From contig OZ021732.1 of the NCBI GenBank assembly GCA_963978545.1, forward strand, positions 45,580,059 through 45,644,058: a stretch of DNA of 64,000 nt, in the 5' to 3' direction. Source of the stretch: Linyphia triangularis. Taxonomy: Eukaryota; Arthropoda; Arachnida; Araneae; Linyphiidae. Under the pieces are notes generated by a model. It made no database searches. It was not told the DNA's origin and saw only the letters and a program-made list of their open reading frames with translations. A program made the position numbers and the translations under genes. This document shows positions 13,051 to 26,028 of the stretch, piece after piece (position 1 is the first letter of the stretch; each line of letters starts with the position of its first letter).

Positions 13051-16000
13051 AATGTATATTGATCCATCCTTAAACATAACTGTTTACCACACCCCTCCTA
13101 CTTGTACTATTTTATCATTCTTAAAACGATGTTTTTGATAAAATACTGGTGATAAAAATTATCTAGAAGGAAATTTTAGAACAGGTTTTGTAATTAAGTA
13201 ACTCTTAACACTAGAAGATGGACTGTTCCCAACGCCAAGAATTGTTGAAAAAAGCGCAAAAGACAAATTTGATTGGATAAGAATACAGTTCGCTTTGTAA
13301 TCTGAGGATTCGGAATAATCGCTTATAGCAATCTAAATGGTGATATTACCTGGAACTTGGGACAATAGTATTCCTACGACCACGCCCAATAATCCTGCCG
13401 CCAAGTAGAATATGACTGGAAAAGTAGGATCTGGCGTCCACACCAGGAGAAGGATAATCACCGCCAAGTTGGTGACTTGTATTAAAAGGAAGATAGGAAT
13501 TCGACCCGTGTACTTGACAAGGTATCCTGACAGTGTGGACGACAAAACGCATGCTAGTCCGTAGTAGACGGTGACTAGTCCGACTTGTGAAATACCCAGA
13601 GCGCAAGCAATGTAGGACTGCAAAGAAATATATATTTGTGAAAGACAATTTAAAGGAGAATTTCTAGCATGTGTTATGTAACGTTACTTAAAATTTATTG
13701 TTACGACTATTTGTGAAGGAGTTGAGAAGTTTTACTAATTGTAAAATTTTAAATTTTAAAACTCTTTCAATCAAATTTTTATGCTGGATGACGTAAACTG
13801 AGTTTCTCATCCAAGCAATAGGGTTTAAACTTCATAGTCTAATAAGAATGAATTTCATAACTATACTATGATACTTGCTTTTCTTGACTTCCTTCGTGTG
13901 AAATTGAAGGGTACAATTGATTAATTGAGGATAATTTTTTTTCTAAATAAATTTATGAATAACTTAATATACTGTTTTTAAAACTTTTTTTATACTGCTT
14001 TGCTAAATTTTAAATGGGTTACACCAATCCATGAAAAATTAAAAATATTTGCCATTCCCCTTTTTACATTTTGCGATTCATATATAAAGAAGAGTTTCCT
14101 TATGTGTGAGTACATTTTTTTAATAGAAATCTACAGTTTTTTTTTTCTGACCTTGATGAAATTTTGAAAGTTTGACCCTCGAAACAAGAGGACGATTCTT
14201 GGCTTCTTGAAATTTAAAAAAATCCTCCCCCTTTTCATCCTCTAAACTGGAACGATCGTAACTTGAGATTTACGGAAACAATTTCTATCCGATTTTATTT
14301 CTATATGCATCTTGGCAAATCCAGATTATCAGGAACATAATTTCATTACCAAGTTTTGTAGTTAACATGGCAAAATCGAGGATAGGAAATGAAAGGGTCC
14401 AAGATAATGATTTGAGATTTACTTAATCAATTAGAACTTGTTTTATTTATTGACAAATAAAGATAATTGGGAAAACAATTCAATATAGATATTTTTGTAC
14501 ATTTTGTAAAAGTAGTTACTGTTTTTGACTTTACATTTTTTTCTGTATAAAAATAACAATAAATATATTTAGTTTTCCCTTACACAAAAGTCAAGTCTAA
14601 TAAAAATTAAGGTAAGAATTTCAAAAAATTTGATGTCAGAGAGAATATATATATATTAGGGTGGTCCTTATATGGGGTCAAAAATTAAATTTCATCCGAT
14701 TTCAATTCTCACCCCCACATTTTTTCCCCCTTTTGACTTATTTTGACAGTACGTCAAATCTAATTCCGATAAATTAATAATAACCCGTGTCTCAACAAGC
14801 GTGAATTTGTTAAAAAGATGAAAGTTTTTTAAATTTTTTGAAAAATTAATTTTTTTTGGATTCGATTGCACACACCCGAAATTTTTTGCTTTTCACCAAT
14901 TTTGATAATGTATTAAGCTTTATTATAATAAGTTAATATTAACCCCTGCCACATTGATATTGAAAATGCTAAAAATGGATACAGAATTGGCAAAAACGAA
15001 TAAAAATAGTCCAAAATGTGTATTCGCTTAAATTAAAAAGAAAGATGCAAAATATTAATACAATTTAACAAATAAAGGTGGTATAACATTCACAAAACAC
15101 AAATTTTGTGTTTTTAGTGATATTTTGTATTTGCATACTGTTTGCATCGACTGTCCGCACGTAGCAAAATCAACTTTTTTTTTATAGTTAAGAGTCCTTT
15201 GAACTTTTTTTATTAATTTTAATCCTCTAGGGTAATTTACTACACGAATTTTTTTTTTTTTAAATTTATTACTTAGTGATATTTTGTATTTGCATACTGT
15301 TTGCATCGACTGTCCGCACGTAGCAAAATCAACTTTTTTTTATAGTTAAGAGTCCTTTGAACTTTTTTTATTAATTTTAATCCTCTAGGGTAATTTACTA
15401 CACGAATTTTTTTTTTTTTAATTTATGTTTGGCATGTTTATAAGAAATTTTTGCTTTCCAAAAAGTGGGCGATACATTTAAAAATCCCATTTAAGTTCCT
15501 TAAACAGATTCAAACTGTTGAATGATACAAACGACAATTTTGAAATCTAAAATGATTAATATATTAAATAATAATCATATGATGTAGATTTTTAATATTT
15601 ATAAAAATCTATTTTAGTATTTTATTTTTAACAAGATTAAAACTTACAAATATGTTTCTTACTTTTAAATAATTTTTTTTATTACAGTTAAATATCTTAC
15701 TTGTAAAGCAATCGTAATGTGCGTCACAAATAATGTATTTTAAAATATTACAGATATAAAATAACGACCATCTCTAAGCTCAATTGAGTTGGCTATTGTC
15801 TAGAAAAAATCTTTTACTGTACACCAATATAGAAAAAGATCATTTTAATCAGAGATAACTCTCTGAAACAATTGGTGCATATGAAAAATCACAAGTCAGA
15901 TTTTCTTTCATTTACCTATAATTTATCTGAGCTTTGAAAATGTACTGAATTACTCTAAAACTAAAGGTAAAATACCACATAGTATGCCATCCTTATGGTT

Positions 16001-19000
16001 TGTGGCTATATTTGGTTTTATTTTTTAGTTAACATTTATTCCTAAAAATATTATACAGAATTCAATGAGTTCCTAAAAATCTTTTTTAGAGTTATTTTGC
16101 TGGGCTCTTGTTCTTTCTAAAAATAATAAGAGCTTTTTTAAATACTTTGTTGTGGGAAGCATCATGTAAATATGTTTTCGCTTCCTGAAATATCTTTTCT
16201 TATGGATATAGTTCTATTTTTCCTATGAGTTTTAATGCTTGATGTCTGAGCTGCTTGTGACTTGAGCAAGTTTATTTTTAAGTACTTAAAACTTATGAAA
16301 TGAGTCCACAACGTAATATCAACATTTATTTTTCAGGTACTTGTTAAATGTGAACAGCAATCAGTTAGTAATCAACACTATGGGAGCACCAAAATATTAA
16401 GCACTCACATGCAACTGATTTTAATAAGACTTTCACCGATACTCAGCTTCACCTCTAGTTTGATGTAAATCAAGACTGACAAAAGCAGTTGATTGGCAAG
16501 TAATTTCTTACCTGGTAATGAACTTTACAAATTAAATAAACATTACCGGTATTACTTCTTAAACTGTGGACCCTATTTTAGACAAAGAATAACAACAACT
16601 TCAAATTGAAATCTACACTGAATTAAATGTAAAAAGTCGAGGTGTACTATATTTATTCCACGAGCCTTTCCCCCGCAGAATTGTACCATTTCTGAGTGGA
16701 GTTATGTCATTCTGCAGTAATTTCTTAATATTTGACAGCTGACCGGGTCCATGTAACATGTGGAATGGTCAGCGACACAGCGCAAAGCAGTAAAATGCAG
16801 CTTCAGGATGCGAACTTCATACTCTCTGCTGCAGGGATAAACCACTTTTAATATAGTAAAAAATGGCCATAATAATCTTTTTATGGTCAAAGAAAAAAAG
16901 TTGGTTGGTAAGAGTAAAAAAATTTGAAAGTATAAAAATAAAGACTGCACAATACAGTAAACTGTAGCTACATGATGCGAGCCTCTAGCTCGTGGCACGG
17001 GTTATCACTTTCAATTTTAAAAATATTGGTCATAATAATGTTTTATAGCCAATTAGCTAAATACCCGTGCTTCGTTACGAAATTTTACCATGTGCAATAT
17101 TTTAGCCATCTGTGAGGCTCCGCGTTGCTGAAATACGTCGATGGTGTATAAGCCCCAATTTTTGGCGCTTCGCTCGCAGGAAGGTTCATCGCAAAGCAAA
17201 TTCGAGCTCGCTGAAAAAGTCATTGACACATAAGCTCAGGTTTACTTAACTCGTTGAAAGGTTCATTGCTATGCAAACATGAGCTCATTTTGCTCGATGA
17301 AATGTTCATTGCTGCGTAAGCATCAGGTAGCATCACACACTAAAAACTAATTTCTACGTAAAGCCTTAAAATTAGAAGCCCTTCCCTTGTCGAGAAGCAA
17401 TAAAAAAAATTCCCAGTTAATAACTATAATACAAAACCCATTTAAGAGTATTTTAACACGTGATGTTTGTTAAAAGCAAAATTAGAAGGTCAAAACTACT
17501 TATGTTGAAACTCAGACCTCTAGGCCTTTAGAAGTCGCTTTTATGAAAATATTAATTAAAAATTCATTGAAAAACAAATTAAAATTTCAATGTTCTTTTT
17601 GTTAAAATTCCAATTAGAAGGCCAAAACTATATGCGTTGAACATTTCAGAAATATAGCCCAGTTAGAAATCTTTTTGTAAAATATTTGTTAATTAACTAA
17701 TTAAAAAACAAATAAAATTTCAAAATTCTGTTTCTCAAAACTTCAATTTGAAAGCCAAAACTATTTATGTTGAACATTTTAGAGCTGTAGCCTTATTGGA
17801 AATCATTTTGCAAAATATTTATTAATTAATTAAAAAGTTAATTAAAAAAGAACTAAATAAATATTTAATATTCTGTTTTTCAAAAGTCCAATTAAAAGGC
17901 TAAAACTACCTATGTGGAAAATTTCAGAGCTATATAGGTCTATTAGAAATCATTACGCAAAATATATATTAATTAATTAATTAATTAATTAATTAATTAA
18001 AAAAAACTAATTAAAAAGGAAACAAATAAAAATTTAAAATTCTGTTTTTTAAAAGTCTAATTAAAAGGCTAAAACTACCTTTGTTGAAATTTTCAGAGCA
18101 GTAGCCCTATTAGATATCGTTTTGTAAAATATTTATTAATTAATAATTTTAAAAAATTAATTAAAAAAGAGATAAATAAAACTTTAAAATTCTGTTTTTC
18201 AAAAGACCAATTAGAAGGCCATAACTACTTATGTTGAAAATTTCAGAGCTGTAGCCTTATTATAAATCGTTTTGTAAAATATTTATTAATTAATTAAAAA
18301 AATTAGTTAAAAAAGAACTAAATAAAACTTTAAAATTCTGTTTTTCAAAAGACCAATTAGAATGCCAAAACTACTTTGTTGAAAATTTCAGAACAGTAGC
18401 CCTAATTAGAAGTCGTTTTGTAATTTTTTTTTAATTAATTAAGAAAATTAATTAAAAAATAATTAATTGAAATTTTAACATTCTGTTTTTCAAAAGACCA
18501 ATTAAAAGGCCAAAACTACTTATGTTGAGAATTTCAGAACTGTAGCCCTATTAGAAGTCGTTTTGTAAAAAAATGTGTTAATTAATTAAGAAAATTAATT
18601 AAAAAATAATTAATTGAAATTTTAACATTCTGTTTTTCAAAAGTTAAATTAGAAGGCTAAAACTACTTATGTTGACATTTTCAGAGCTGTATCTCTATTT
18701 AAAATCACTTTGTAAAAAATAAATTAAATAAAAAAAGAACTAATTAAAATTTTAACATTCTGTTTGACATACCTAAAATTAGAAAGCCATAACTTCTTAT
18801 GTTGAAAATTTCAAAGCTCTACTCCAATCTTAAGTAGGTTACTATAGATCCACTGACAGACAGACAGACAGACAGACAGGCAGACAAACCGCTTGTTTTA
18901 TTATAGAAGGAATAAAAAAAAAAAAATTGGGGAAAGGGGGGGGGGGGGAGGGGTTGAGGAAAAAGAAATTTGAAAGTCGAAAAATAAGGACGATCCTAAT

Positions 19001-21799
19001 ACATATACTCTTCTTATTGAGAATAAGTAACTTATTATAAAGAGTTTTCTCGACTGATAACAGAAGCTCCATTGAAACGTTTGGTTGTATGATTTATATC
19101 TGATGTTTTGATCTGCTTCTTACCTCTTACAGTCTATAAGTATTTTCCCCCCCCATTTTTCGTTACTTTATCTGTAGTTTTTATAAGAATTAGTAGTTTT
19201 TTTCCAATAAATAGAAGTACTGCTTTAACTTACGATTTTACATTTCGATTCCTCAATTAGACAAAAACAAACCAGATTATCTGAGATTTCCTTTATATTT
19301 TTACCGTCATTAAGGAACAATCTTGGTGAAGCTCTCAAAAACCAATGAAACTCGATTAGTAGCATTTTTTTTTTTTTTTTCATAATAAGAAATATTATAT
19401 AAATTAAAAAAATATAGTAAAATTCGAAACCTAAAAATAGAGTTTGAAAAATATGACTTCTTTATATGGACCATATTCAAACAAAATATAAAAAAGTTGC
19501 CTCCTTTAGTTTAATAAACTTGGTGGCAAATAGAGCCAGCTCTGAATTTGTCTTATGTTCTCACAGTCACTTTTTAATATATTTTGACCATGAACACCTA
19601 CATAATAGTATGTCACCAAAATTTCATTATAATTATCATAATTATTACTAAATTGTCACTATTGATTATTAAAATTCCTCAAAATTACTGGCTCGGTATA
19701 AGCTTTGAGCCAGCCAAGCGGAGATAAAGTCAATTACCAATCAGAGATAAAGGCGGAAAATACAAAGCTTGTTTATAGAACACGAATTATGTTTAAACAG
19801 TTCAATAATAAAATATTGTATTAGAATTAAGAACTGAGCTTACCTTTGTAAAATCAGCTGCGTAAAATCCTTGAATCATACCTATGTAAAGTGACAATGG
19901 TATTATGCAAATCTGAATTCCCTTTTTACAATGATTAAAGGTTGCCATTAAATAATTGAACGAAAACTTCACAGGTTGCTTTTCAGAGCCTGGCACTGAA
20001 TCTAATAAGAAAAGGACTAAAAATATCGCCACCAGTCCAATTGTTACGTATATTCCCGAAAGTAGATACCTCATCTCAACATTTAATTCTTGAGCACTTT
20101 CAACGAGGTAATCTGGATCTGTGTTGCAGTAGGCTGCTCCACAAGTATAGCTGCCCATTGTGAAATTATGAACAACGTTGTCTTGCAAGACATAATATGA
20201 CACCAGATTGCTCCATATGTGAGCCGAAAAAACTAAAAGTCCGTTGCATCCAAAGGAGCATGCTGTGACAAATTCGATATTTTCAATATTGCCTATAACT
20301 TCTTTGCCTCCCTCGCTTTTCCGATGAATTTCCTGATCACATTGGATGTCCTTGTCATCATTCAAGATATTCGTTTTACCTGTGCAATTGTACAAGCTTT
20401 CCAAATCTTCTACATCCAATTCAGAATTTGCTGCGAATCTATGCATGGAGTTCAACTTATCACCATCAAATGATTTTGGTATGTTCTCTTTGATTTCAGG
20501 AGTAATACTTACTGCCAGTTTATGTTTATTAAGATATCTGCTTCTTATTTCACAGATGCCTGGTGTTATTTCACCTTTAAATGTCTTGATAAGGGATGGT
20601 GATCCGAAATGTGCATGGTATAAAGGTTCGGCAGTATGATTAGAAGATACATTGATCGCAAAAGAATGAGGTACAGAGCATTGTGAATTTAAGTTTTTAA
20701 CATTATCTTCTGAGTTTATATAATTCGGATTTGTCACTGAAAATACCCCTAGTTTTTGTTGTTCGGAGTTTATCGTAATAAAATTACCTGCACTGTTATA
20801 GTTAAAATTGTTCACTATAAGAGTTTCGGTGCTTGCGAAGTTTTCCCCAACGAAATTAACAGGCTTCATTGCTGAATGCGCCTTTAAAATGTTACATCCA
20901 GAATTAATCACTGAAAGTTTATCCTCACTCACATAATTATAATCCTTCTCTGAATGAACCTCCATTGTTGAATGATTAGAATTGTCGACGGGGAGAGCAT
21001 GTAAAATTCTATTGTTAGGATTTTTCTCTGAGTGTACTTCTATACTTGTACTGGTGGATTCGTCTCCTGAGAGAGCACGTCTATACTTACAACCGTTTTC
21101 AGATGTTACCTCTACGGTAGGACAACAAGCATTTCCGCGTGATAGCATTCCTACTGTCTTATGTTTAGAATCGCTCTTTGAGACTTCTATTGATCTACAA
21201 TTTGAACCGTCCAGTGTGTGTATCTTTGCATAAGAGAAATCAGAAGTGTCTCCTGATACTACTCCTGATTCCGTACAGTTTGAACTGTCATTTGGAAGTT
21301 TTTCTGTATGTGTGGCATTGCAAGTATAAAGTGCATGTTTCTTTGTCTTGTTTTTGGAAGCAAACTCTGCCACACTGCAGTACAAAACTACACACACGCT
21401 GAAATAGTTGGTCTGAGCTGCCCACATTAGTGATGCTGCAATGCCCAAAACCACCGCAGCAGGCATCATTATAGTCCAGCTGGGGTAAAAGTTTGCAGCT
21501 ATGTATGGTAAGAAAAGGGTTATAGCTATTAAATAGTTAACTTTGCAACCCAATTTCTTAATTGCATACTTAGGCAGAGTGAGCGAGGATAGACAGAAGG
21601 AGATATAACCTACAGCTTGAGATATTGTGCCAACGTTCTGTTCTTTGTTCATTGTACTCTGCAACATGCTTAGTCCATCATAAGCTGTAAAAATCAGCAT
21701 CAAAGATAGTGACATGACAATTAGGTTTTTGATTATTCTAGCTCTCCCAAACGTTGGAGGGATTGTATCTATGCGGGAAAATGTTGTCATGGCATCCAT
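11993..21799 (-). CDS. UNC93-like multi-pass membrane protein (gene A, three coding exons)
   Basis: Coding exons 21799-19844, 13617-13350 and 12219-11993 join with consistent phases (0 and 1) to 2451 nt, or 816 residues plus TGA. Donors and acceptors are AAG|gtaagc, ttgcag|TCC, CCAG|gtaata and ttgcag|CTT. The N-terminus has the family motif TFGRARIIKN. About eleven hydrophobic segments can be drawn: near residues 26-45, 62-80, 87-105, 110-130, 510-540, 579-601 and 630-648, then five more in exons 2 and 3. The junction reads DFTK-SYIACALG and the C-terminal exon has KKNKEAAFASHYVFNSFGW, both typical of UNC93A-type proteins. It is longer than usual because of an insert at about 148-505 rich in Ser, Asn, His and N-glycosylation sequons. 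UNC93-family members act as trafficking partners or channel regulators; the role here is not known. Confidence 0.9.
12484..12713. mobile_element. Foldback / MITE-like element in UNC93 intron 2
   Basis: Inverted arms. Outer: GTACACAATGAACT at 12492-12505 against AGTTCATTGTGTAC at 12691-12704, extending to GGG/CCC ends. Inner: AGTACTTGGCAGGGTAGAG (12545-12563) against its complement at 12621-12639. The arms enclose about 57 bp. No coding capacity. A C-run at 12711-12724 abuts the right end. Confidence 0.75.
13008..13046. repeat. Poly-T tract
   Basis: About 39 uninterrupted T residues in intron 2 (poly-A on the transcribed strand). No element body could be tied to it. Confidence 0.9.
13350..13617 (-). 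CDS. UNC93-like gene A, second coding exon
   Basis: 268 nt, starting SYIACALGISQVGLVTVYYG after acceptor ttgcag and ending SQVP plus one base at CCAG|gtaata. It carries three membrane segments. The preceding exon ends DFTK in phase 0, which gives the continuous FTKSYIACALG stretch expected for the family. Confidence 0.88.
13618..17052. other. UNC93-like intron 1, downstream half
   Basis: Non-coding AT-rich sequence. It contains a TATATA-flanked AGGGTGGTCCTTAT at about 14650-14672 that looks like a DNA-transposon end without a visible partner, the 159-bp duplication described separately, and two diverged copies of a block around 16840-16890 and 17008-17055. Confidence 0.5.
15116..15423. repeat. 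159-bp tandem duplication
   Basis: The segment starting AGTGATATTTTGTATTTGC at 15116 recurs at 15275 (offset 159) with near-identical sequence, including the GC-richer core TGTCCGCACGTAGC, up to about 15423. Only a few T-run length differences are visible, so the duplication is recent. Confidence 0.9.
17460..18780 (+). repeat. Degenerate tandem repeat, unit about 145-155 bp
   Basis: Each unit contains ATTCTGTTTTTCAAAAG, then a 'GGCCAAAACTACTTATGTTG' phrase, 'TTTCAGAGCTGTAGCC', 'CGTTTTGTAAAATATT' and a TTAATTAATT spacer. About nine diverged copies. Confidence 0.85.
18853..18880 (+). repeat. (GACA)n / CAGA microsatellite
   Basis: A short GACAGACA run inside the tail of the minisatellite-core element. 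The homologous position in the inverted copy reads TGTGTCTGTCTGTGG at 57520-57540. Confidence 0.85.
18914..19843. other. UNC93-like intron 1, upstream end
   Basis: Non-coding AT-rich intron sequence with a G-run at about 18937-18949 and a T-run near 19365-19381. Nothing else recognised. Confidence 0.5.
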
Positions 21800-21909
21800 T
21801 ATGATGGTTTGAGTTCTTCAGTTTGTGACCAGTATGATAATGTTTATTTATTGATAGTGTCGATTTATCTTGAGACGCATATTATTCAAAAATGGAATTT
21901 AAGAAGTAC
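19844..21909 (-). CDS. UNC93-like gene A, first coding exon with 5' UTR
   Basis: The ATG at 21799-21797 is chosen because it opens the long frame and aligns with the start in paralogue B. Reading left gives 652 codons ending FYAADFTK at donor gtaagc (19843). Upstream, 21800-21909 is inferred 5' UTR preceded by an acceptor-like ACACAG at 912-910 of 21.9 kb, conserved in the paralogue. At least one non-coding exon therefore probably lies further right, unidentified. Residues 1-147 form the N-terminal membrane segments, 148-505 the unusual hydrophilic insert, and 510-652 resume the family fold (FGCNGLLVFSAHIWSNLVSY). Confidence 0.85.
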
Positions 21910-22077
21910 CTGTGTGATAAAAAAAAATTATATTAATACATAAATTTATTTATTGCATAGAATACAATCGGTTAAATTAAATTTTATATTTTCGACCATA
22001 CATATAAGATTATGATTTATGAAATGTATGATTTTCTTTGTGTGAACTATAAGGGTATTTATTTTCGGTCTATTAAT

Positions 22078-22465
22078 GAGGAACTTGCACAAGTGAGGAA
22101 AATGAATATTTTTTGTATTTTCTAGTGTTATCCAACGAATATATTTGAGCAGTGCAATTATTTTATATTTTTATGCTATCAATTAATCAAAAATCAAGTT
22201 TGAAATCAAAGCAAAAATCAAGTGACCAAAAACGCATAAAAAACCGGGACGTTCTTACGCATAGATTTCGTCGAAAATCCGAGGAGAAAACTGGTCTAAA
22301 ACAGGTTTTAGACTGGTTCATCATCTGCGAGTAGACCTCACACGCAAAAGTAGCTTTTTCCCGCCTAATCGCAAAGTGAAAAACTAGGTATTTTTTTTAA
22401 CTATCTATCCGAGTTCAAATTTTTGAAAGAATGGTATTGTTTTTCATGATTTTTTTTCTCTACTT

Positions 22466-22534
<69 letters not shown>

Positions 22535-22547
22535 GTGAAAGTTCCTC
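22078..22547. mobile_element. 470-bp MITE with GAGGAACTT termini
   Basis: Terminal inverted repeats GAGGAACTT..CAC (left) and GTG.AAGTTCCTC (right). It is flanked by AT on both sides, and the paralogous block near 305-325 has the uninterrupted ATTAATTGCATGG empty site. The interior includes a palindrome CTAAAACAGGTTTTAG and a 62-bp poly-A run (22472-22533) next to the right terminus. No coding capacity. Confidence 0.8.
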
Positions 22548-23500
22548 ATTGTATGAAACTAGCTTTTAAATTTAAAATTAAATTTATACATTTTAATACA
22601 TAGAAGAAAACTCAAAACAACTAAAAAATTTTTGTTAATAGTTATTTATTTGCTGTCTGAACTTAAAAAAGTTAAAAAAAGCAATTTAAATCCACTTATA
22701 TCTACTTAATGCATATTCAATTGCTAATTTAAAATAAAATTTATAATATGATAAATATTAGAACTCAATAATGATGAATGTACTTAGGAAAATAATTTAA
22801 GTTGGTGTTTGAAAGATTTTAAGCATTTAATTATTGTAACTTGTTTTTATTTTTAAATTAAATATTCAAATCAATTTACTTGCTCTTTGACCAATACATG
22901 TTTTTTTTTTTTTCTTTAAAGATGAAGCTTCTTGATATAAATTAAATCCATCTTAGGAGATTATTATTAAACCTTTTTTTAGTATTGTAGAAGAAAACTC
23001 AAAACGTTCAAAAAGTTCCTTCAATAATTATTCTCTTTCTGTTGGAACTTTAAGAAGTTAATATTTAATTTAAGTTACCCTTTGTATCTAAATTAATGAA
23101 TATTCATAAACTAACATATAAGAAAAAGTTTTGATAAGATTCAATTTAAATATTAGTATTTATTGTTGATATTTTTAATTAGGTAAATAATTGAATTTGG
23201 TGTTGAGAGCATGTTAAGAAATTTGTTATTATATATTATATTGTTTTTTAACTAAATAATTAAACCATTATTTACTTCTTACTTACAAGTAGGTTTTATT
23301 TAAAGATCAGAAATCTAAAAAATTTTTATTCCACCATAGCCACTATTAAACCACGACTAGGGAAAATTATTTGATTTGTAAAATTATCCCTGAAGTGGAA
23401 ATTTAACCGAAAAGTATGTGGCATTAGATTCTTTATAAATGGTCAAGAAATAGTTGCTTCTGAACTTCATGGTCAATGTTTCTGCGTGTATTCAATATAC

Positions 23501-23735
<235 letters not shown>

Positions 23736-24025
23736 TTTACTATAAAAATTAAAGTTCCAAAAATCAAAAGTTATTTCTAGATAATGAAGTATTATTAAAG
23801 TATATTTTAGAGATTTTTCTCGATATATTTAAGAAACAGTTAAATGGCAACGTTAATGCATTTTTACAGAGTATTAGGTTTTTTTAGTACAAAAACAAGG
23901 TCAGCAACTATAAATAAAGCGAGGAAAAAAATTAAAGTAATGAGATAAAAAAATTAAGCACAAAATTAAAGAAATATTTTCAAAATATCAATTTTAGTAC
24001 TTTTCTAATTTTAGCTATTTAGTTA

Positions 24026-24091
24026 AAATTGATATGTTATTTCTGAATTGATATGTTACTTCTAAATTGATACGTTACTTCTAAATTGATA
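24026..24091. repeat. 19-bp tandem repeat
   Basis: Three and a half units of AATTGATATGTTACTTCTA with minor changes. Confidence 0.9.
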
Positions 24092-25964
24092 AGAGTTTCT
24101 TGGAATAAAATTAATATAGAAGAATTTTTTTCTCATCAAATGGAACAAAATGAGATTGTGTCCCGTAAAAAGTTAACACCTTTGAAAATAAGACGCACCC
24201 TTGTGTACGTGGTCACCATAACTCCCGAACAAATTGCCCTTGAGCTCTCTGCTCTTGAGCATCAACAATCAAAGATAAATTTTTCTCTGTTTCACTCACA
24301 AGAAAAAAAAATGTAATTGTCAATTGAATAACATCGCCAATTTCTTCGTTTTGGCGATTTTCCCCCCTCTTTTTCTGGCTTATGTAAAATTTATTGCCAA
24401 AAATATCGCCAAACTGGCCATTTTTGTTTAAGTGAAGGAAAATATGAAAATGGTAACTAACACAAAATCAAATTTGAATACAATGAGTAACATTATAGTG
24501 TAATTGAAAGTTGTGCATTTTACACACCCCTAGTTTTTTTGCTGTGTTTAATGCCTATATCGTTGCAGATTTTCGTTGCGTTTCGGAAAATGCTTGGAAA
24601 GAGAAACAAAATTCTCTTAAAATAGATGCAGCTTCGATTCTTATAGCTTAAATTTATGATAAGTTATAACCAAATTCCATTCTTAAGACTAATTAAAACT
24701 CATTAAAAATTATATACTTTTTTATTTTTCGCAAATTTTTTTAAAATGATGAATTGTTCTAATCAAATAAAAAATTTAATAGTATCCCTTTTATTAAGAT
24801 AGTTTAACTGCGTTTCTAATTTATTTTATTAAGAACAATGTTTATTAAAATTTTTTCTTATGTATTTTCTCCCCAAAAGGAATCATTTGAAAGGGTGTCC
24901 CGTTAAAATTTTAAAAATTAATTTTTAGTGGCATATAAGACGCACCCTAACGTACACACAGACACATATTTTTTCTAGACAACTTTTTAGAAATCATTCT
25001 GTTCCAAAACGTGGAGAAATACTATAAAGTGGGGTCTTTTTTCTACCAAATGCTATACTTTCATTACCCTTTGTAAATACATGGGTAGTTGAAAGTAATG
25101 ATATGTGATGGCCGATACTAAATAACATGGGGAAGGTAAGTTATTTCATCGCATGTGATGTCAGCCTTTTTGCTCACTACTGGTTTATCATAAGTGGATG
25201 CATTTACTAAACCAAAGCGAAAATCAAGTAATTTGATATCATTAAGGAAATATTGAAGAATGTTCTTTCAATTATATGTAACTTAGATGAAGTGTCAATA
25301 TTCATTTTCTTGTATAAAATGATTGTAAGAGGTACATATACTTAAGAGTGAACAATTTCTTTACATGTAATGTTTCAAAATAAATCTGAATAAATATTTT
25401 ATTTTTATATCTTTTTAAGATGCAAATATTCCTGGTATTTCTTAGTGAAAAAACTTGATACTTAAAGTCGTACATACATGCTGTAGAACCTTGCAATTTT
25501 GGCATCTTTCAAGGAGAAATTTCAGCATCGCTCCGATTCGGTACAAAATTTTGATTTCTATAACCAAAAATGTATAAAGTTATTGGTGTTATTCTTTGGT
25601 ATGTTGCAATAAGAAAAATTCAGTATTTGAACACATTGATTTGTTTCATTATTTTCTTGAATTAAAGTCTGGACTTGGGTAATAAAAATTGAAATTGATG
25701 CAATAAATCACATATTTTATTGATAAAGAAGTACATCAGTAGCAGAAGTAACATATGTTTACACGTCTTCATGATATTCGGACTAAACATTTTTCTAGCT
25801 GAATTTACAGACAAAGTAATTTTCGAATTGAATGCTTTGATATGTATATATCTTCTTACCTGTATAGTTTTATGGGAATGTCTCTAAGTATAGAAGAAGG
25901 TTACAAGCAATAATATCAGCAAAGGAGTATGGTATCTCAAAAGTTTCTAAAATATATAGAATAA

Positions 25965-25995
25965 TAATAATAATAATAAAAAAAAAAAAAAAAAA

Positions 25996-26027
<32 letters not shown>

Positions 26028-26028
26028 G
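25965..26028. repeat. (AAT)n plus poly-A tract
   Basis: A short AATAAT run followed by two long A runs separated by GC. Confidence 0.9.

Larger units (their letters stand above)
17053..18913 (+). mobile_element. Non-autonomous element with minisatellite core, copy 1
   Basis: The left boundary region reads TTAGCTAAATACCCGTGCTTCG. It is followed by a GC-richer head (17053-17450) with TTCGCTCGCAGGAAGGTTCA, then about nine tandem units, then a tail with (GACA)n at 18853-18880 and ACAAACCGCTTGTTTTATT. A second, inverted copy lies at 57500-58740 with head, core and tail in matching order, so the unit is mobile rather than a local expansion. No protein was seen; class unknown. Confidence 0.6.

Noticed and set aside
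13346..13648. 100-codon frame overlapping UNC93 exon 2
   Set aside because: Shifted-frame shadow on the same strand.
14650..14672. AGGGTGGTCCTTAT as a transposon terminus
   Set aside because: Looks like a known type of DNA-element end, but no inverted partner or target duplication could be found nearby.
20346..21402. Plus-strand open frames opposite the UNC93 exon
   Set aside because: Antisense shadows of a well-supported minus-strand exon.
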